64,000 nt of DNA, taken from Liolophura sinensis (lineage: Eukaryota > Mollusca > Polyplacophora > Chitonida > Chitonidae). Made by a program: the position numbers and the translations under genes. Position 1 is the stretch's first letter, and every line of letters starts with the position of its first letter. The notes beneath the pieces were generated by a model. It was not told the DNA's origin. It worked only from the letters and a program-made list of their open reading frames with translations, and made no database searches. The stretch lies in contig NC_088300.1 in the NCBI RefSeq assembly GCF_032854445.1, forward strand, positions 12,557,191 through 12,621,190, given 5' to 3'. This document shows, one piece after another, positions 59,262 through 64,000 of the stretch.

Positions 59262-60110
59262 TCTGTATTCTATACAGTCTAAGAGGATATCCACAAGGTT
59301 ATTAGGTATCACTACAACACCATTCCGTATTGGATTGCTTCAAATATACACTTCGTTCAGATGCATGGTTAGAGTCGTTAAAGAACCTTTTCATTCTGAC
59401 CGATGGTTTTTAGTCATTGTACAAGACAGTTGTGAGGTCAGGATCCAGAATGATCGTTAGGCAAGATTCCACAGTAAAAAGAGATCTAGCCATTGACTCA
59501 CGCCATTTTGTCGTAAATTATTTCTGAGCACGTTGAGGAAGGTTCGACAAGGCTTCTATCCATTCCCCAAAACACGCCTGTCAACATTCTCACGGAAGTG
59601 CATCGGATGCTGTCAAAAACATTTTAGTCCATATCCGTTAAAAACTGAGTTATCATTTTTGCACAATGTCCGGCTTTTAAAGCTTTACATATTCTTTGAT
59701 GGAAACACTAACTTTGGCGGTTTTCCAAGAATGCAAAGAATAACGAAACATCCAAAGCGCAGTCTTAAATCCCTTCCTTTAAGATAAAAATGCCATTAAA
59801 CATAAATCTACGCGATTTATCTGTGCGTTCTAATTACAGACCACTGGATCCTAAGAGGACACTGAAGTCACGTGTTCGAACCCAACTTCCAGCCCGGTTT
59901 TGGACTCAGATAGTCTGACAGTTTGCAGGTCCAATCTGTTTTCTTTCACTGTCAAACAGAACCATGGTGCATACATATGAGATATATATATATTGTTCCC
60001 ATCAACCTAGATCGTCAGTCAAATAATTTGATAAAAATGCGATCTTGTGCAGGACGTTCATACCAAATGGGACTTCCAGACTGTGCTGCTTGCCTGTGCT
60101 AGTGTTTTGC
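59262..60110. other. Intergenic, nothing certain
   Basis: Unique sequence. CACGTGTTCGAACCC at about 59872-59886 resembles a tRNA B box, but no tRNA fold can be built around it. Confidence 0.45.
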
Positions 60111-60119
60111 ACCCAATAC

Positions 60120-60560
60120 GGGTTGTATATGGGCACTGCTGGTTATCTGCAGGCTGTGTTGGTTGTTTACTGGCTTTGGTTGTTGTCTGCAGGCCATGCT
60201 GGTTGTGAGCAGGTCCTGTTGGTTGTCTGCAGATCGAGCTGGTTGTATGAAGGTCCTGTTGGTTGCCTACAGATTGTGCTGGTTGTCCGTAGGATGTGCT
60301 GCTTGTAAGCAGATCGAGCGGGTCGTATGCAGGTCCTGTTGGTTGCCTACAGATTGTGCTGGTTGTCCACAGGATGTGCTGCTTTGTAAGCAGATCGAGC
60401 TGGCTGTATGCAGGTCCTGTTGGTTGCCTACAGATCGAGCTGGTTATATGCAGGTCCTGTTGGTTGTCTACGGTGTTGCGTGTTTTAATGCTTCTCTACC
60501 GGTTGCTTGGTTGCCTGCAGTTTGTGTTGGTTGTCTGTATGACTTGGTTGTCTGTATGAC
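60120..60560. repeat. 20-bp minisatellite with an 80-bp higher-order repeat
   Basis: The base unit is about 20 bases (GCTGGTTGTATGCAGGTCCT, GTTGGTTGCCTACAGATTGT, GCTGGTTGTCCGTAGGATGT, GCTGCTTGTAAGCAGATCGA). These four follow each other in that order and the set repeats, so the higher-order unit is 80 bases. The Leu/Val/Cys-rich ORFs over it, open in more than one frame, reflect the G/T-rich repeat rather than a membrane protein. Confidence 0.9.
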
Positions 60561-62690
60561 TGTATTTCTTTGCGTCCAAGATTTCAATGATAATTACTTT
60601 TCAAAGCTTTAAATAACAGCTCACCTTTTAAATAAAGTTCGTATCATCTAAATGAAGAAAAGTTTCGTTTGGATTCCAATGATGCATGGTTTTCGATATT
60701 TTTTTAGATCTTAGGTGTACAGTGTTGAATATAAACATGCTCTGCTGTATCTCTACGTTCAGCGTGAGTATATAGGATAATTTCACATGACCTACAATAA
60801 TAAAGCTTAACAACAAATATTAGCGAAATATTGACTCTGTTTTTCATTTGATATAATATATATATTGGTCTATGACCACTGGAATCAAAATAAGGCTTTA
60901 ATTTTACTTGCGGGAATTCTTGACACTTCCTTCTTTCTTGGCTAATTGTAAGCTAATTGTAGACTAAATGTAAGATGAATAAAGACGTTGCTTACGAAAT
61001 GAATAAGAAGTGACATCATTTTAGAAAGTACAAGATTCAGTCGACCAGTATTTTGGATATATCCATGTATATATCCTTTGGTGACCTGATTAGAGCAATT
61101 TCTCCTTTCCTGGCGACCACGTGTTTGTTCGTAGTCCGTCTTTAGGCTCTAGAAACAAGGAATATTCTCGTTTAAAACAAATACCACCAAGTTGGGTTGG
61201 AGGTTTTGTAGAAAATCTTTTTCTGTGTGCCCTGTTATCGTGTTTTTTCTTCGTATAGTACCGAGGATTACAGTCGATTTACTGTCTCAAGGCCCGATAA
61301 TTCTCGCTCAACCGGCCCAAACACGTCAATGAAACTATCAGCAGGTTTGTGGAGGGCGTTGGGTTCGTATGCAGTTTCGCTTTTATCCTGGAAAACTGGG
61401 CGTCATAGATAAAGGGGTCTATTGGTTCATCACGACCTCTCACTCAGGATGCAGATGGCGCTGCAAGAGGTCCACGGGTGGGGCCCCTGTACAGTCAGCA
61501 TTATCGTTGGTTGTTTATATACTATCTGCACGGCGCAAGGGGAGGTGCTGCAATAGTGAATAAGTAGTGTTCCAATTGATGGGACATCATCAACACACTA
61601 AGCTTACAAGCAACCAACCAGTTCATGCGTCTACCCGTCAATTTAACCAATCCTAATGCAGCACTCAAACGGACCACAGAAGAAACAACATCACTTAATA
61701 ATGCATAAAAATAGGAGAAGAAAAAAAATCATATCATAACATTCCAATATTAAAAAAAAAAGTAAAGGCTTTTTTCAAGGACATTGCACTTTTGTTACTT
61801 AGGTCGAGTTTAATAGAGAGATGAAAATCATATACGTGGCCAAGTGACACCCCTACCCCACCTCTCCTCGACCTCACATAGAGTCAAAGCTCTGTGAGTA
61901 GCACGGGCACCCAAATCTTTTCGTCAATGATCAACTAGAAATGTGTTCGTAACCCGGCTTTATCTTTCCTTGTCGGACACTACGGTTTCCTTAAACTTAC
62001 AACATTCTAATGTTGAACGTTCTAATTATGAACACGAATTGTATTTCCGCTGAAGAAAGCATTCTACACCCACAGTTGTTTAGATTTATAACCCTATAGA
62101 ACTATAACGATACTCAACATTTCGGTTTCTATAGGTTTCTATATAAGGATGGTTTCTATATAAGAGATGCTCCCCTTTTAGTCATCAGGCTATAAGAGAC
62201 GTGGGCTTATTCCTCACTTGGAGCAATAAAAGGTCAGCGCGGTGTCCTATTATCTGGTCTTGCATGAAGTTCCCTGCAAATAGCTTAAAATAATTCCACG
62301 ACATGTCAAATGTTTGCCAGTGTCTCGCCATAGGTCGCTGGATTACTCCAGGAACTGTGATTTACTCCTATCATAAATTGGCCACTACCGCATAAATAAC
62401 AAAATTTTTGGGTATAGGGTTCTTGACTACTCATTAAACACCAATTAAATAAACATAAATAAATAAATACAGTAAAGATGTGCAGACACGCTTTTGACAA
62501 GCTCATTAGTTGGGATTAATTGTCCATTGTCCAAATAATCCAAGAGCTGAGCATCCCATTTAATGATGATTTCACGCTGGCCGAAAACCTTATTTCGAGT
62601 TTGGCGATCGCGAATGGATGTGGACTTTACTGAAACGATGTTTCAGTAATGACAGAAATACCATGCAGAGTATTCTTACAGTTTTCAACC
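60561..62690. other. Intergenic, no gene recognised
   Basis: Unique sequence; a decayed SINE tail is likely at 62395-62470 (TTCTTGACTACTC, AAACACCAATTAAATAAAC). No coding feature is supported. Confidence 0.45.
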
Positions 62691-62699
62691 GCCGATTGT

Positions 62700-62955
62700 T
62701 TGGGATGTTCTCCGATGAAGATGCCTGCTTTCTGAGACTGCCAAATAGGCTCATTAAACTGATGTTAAGATGAGATCGCAGGTTCGAATCCATCCAACTT
62801 GCGCTGATACTTGTAGCTGTGCCTTTAAACCGTTAAGTTTGGAGCGGTCGTTTCACCCGTGCAGTCTGACTTCCCCCATCTCTTAAGTCTGGTCTCCGAC
62901 GTATGAGTGGAAAAAAATTGAGTGGGGCACTAAATACCATGAAATCAATAAACCA
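62700..62955 (+). mobile_element. Old SINE-like element with a B box
   Basis: GGTTCGAATCC at 62781-62791 is a perfect pol III B box. It is followed by a diverged body and then CCGACGTATGAGTGG, TTGAGTGGGGCACTAAATAC and a short A-rich end, in the order of the family's 3' part. The body differs from the younger copies and may represent another subfamily. Confidence 0.45.
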
Positions 62956-64000
62956 GATTCTACTACATGTATTGAATATAGATTAATGGAATTATCCGTG
63001 TCAGGTGGAAATGAATAAGCTGTCATTTGGTAACAGAAAATCTGATATTATGTGAGAAAAAAAATGAGAAATCGGTCCGCCTAAAGTCCTTCGGTTGAAA
63101 GCTGTGTAGTTTATTACTGAGAAAGTATCCGTGCATTACACGGAAGCTGTGGTCAAATCAGCTCTGACAAGAGTCGCCATTACGCTGGAATCCTCATTGC
63201 GCTTCATGGGGCAGTTTGGATATAGGCCTACTTGACTCTGCTTGTGAACATTGTCGCGAAATCAAGACTCCACACACAATAGTGACTTCATGAGGGAAAG
63301 TTCGTCAGCATCTTGCCAAATGTCGAGGGTTTTCACCGGTGTCCTCTCCCCATATACCTGACCATGAACACTAATCAATTAGAATGATAAATCACATCAG
63401 TAACTGCTATATTATGTGAGGCAAGCGAACACATCATAACAGTGGTATGACCAAGTCATGGTTCTACACCACTAGATTTATAACTCCGTTCATTTTTTGT
63501 AGGTTTTTTTATACTCAACCATGAAAATTTATTTACGGCAGTGAGTTTTGAGCTGGTGAGTGATTTACACTAACTATAATGGACAACAGTGTATTAGGTG
63601 CGTTCTGGTATTATTTGCAGATTATGGAAATTCTTGTAATTCCTTGTTGAAGGGAGATGTTGGGGAGACCGTTATGTTGCGCCGATAAGGGATTGTGTGC
63701 GCGCTTGGCTATAACAAGTCACTCGTCACTGTCGAGTCGGGCTACCAATCTAAGACGTTGTGTAAAAAATGATACCAGTACCAACTAATCAAAACAACAT
63801 TGAAGGATATCCATTATATGAAACGGCAATACTGGTTGGTTTCGTTTATCGGTTACTGTAGGATTAGCTGGGCAAGGTGTCGCAGCGTATTCTGGCTGTT
63901 GTAGGCGATAGTGGGTACCGCACTCTGTGGGGTGCCGTCACAGATTGCCAGATTTGCCCCGTCACCCTGCCAATCCCCTGACCCGACCTCTACCCCCGAG
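62956..64000. other. Intergenic, right end of window
   Basis: No gene is recognised. 63305-63400 has a weak resemblance to a decayed SINE body. The last 130 bases are richer in G+C, without a recognisable feature. Confidence 0.4.

Noticed and set aside
60045-60612. Leu/Val/Cys-rich ORFs that look like a membrane protein
   Set aside because: They derive from a G/T-rich 20-bp minisatellite and are open in more than one frame.

Overview
This window is animal nuclear DNA, most likely from a lophotrochozoan and probably a mollusc. It has short exons with GT-AG introns, long A+T-rich non-coding stretches and many tandem repeats. It also carries many copies of a tRNA-derived SINE that, from memory, resembles those common in molluscan genomes. 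The species assignment is inference. Nothing in the window looks bacterial or plasmid-like. Only two protein-coding genes can be supported, both on the + strand.

Gene 1 (525-10504, 5' end outside the window) is the C-terminal part of a WD40 beta-propeller protein. Eight exons join in frame into about 300 residues with eight blade-like repeats, ending in a stop at 10502-10504 and followed by a 3' UTR. The propeller resembles F-box/WD proteins of the CDC4/FBXW7 type, but no F-box is in the window, so I give no symbol. Three of its introns are filled by large minisatellites. Two of these (4140-5055 and 6985-8620) are built from copies of the preceding exon's 3' end plus its own splice donor. The third (about 690-2255, 65-bp unit) carries an acceptor-like pyrimidine-AG motif in nearly every unit.

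Gene 2 (35907-42870) is a complete six-exon gene for a 505-residue secretory-pathway kinase of the PKDCC/VLK family. It has an N-terminal signal or signal-anchor segment, a VAIK lysine, a DFR catalytic-loop motif, a DVD motif in place of DFG, N-glycosylation sequons and a Cys-rich C-terminal tail. Two short upstream ORFs precede the start codon.

The rest is intergenic. From 11.1 to 35.7 kb there is no supportable gene. This stretch holds two satellite clusters (14.08-14.75 kb and 15.9-17.3 kb, the second with a 57-bp unit, a 285-bp higher-order repeat and a long but probably meaningless ORF). Further on are less A+T-rich stretches with clusters of homeodomain-type motifs (28.6-30.3 kb), which may be regulatory DNA for a developmental neighbour such as the kinase gene. 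From 42.9 to 64 kb there are SINE copies in both orientations, some with target-site duplications, a 222-bp triplication that begins at a palindrome, a roughly 2-kb array of 42/48-bp units, and a 20-bp/80-bp higher-order minisatellite. The two genes show no operon-like relation. They are simply neighbours on the same strand, about 25 kb apart.
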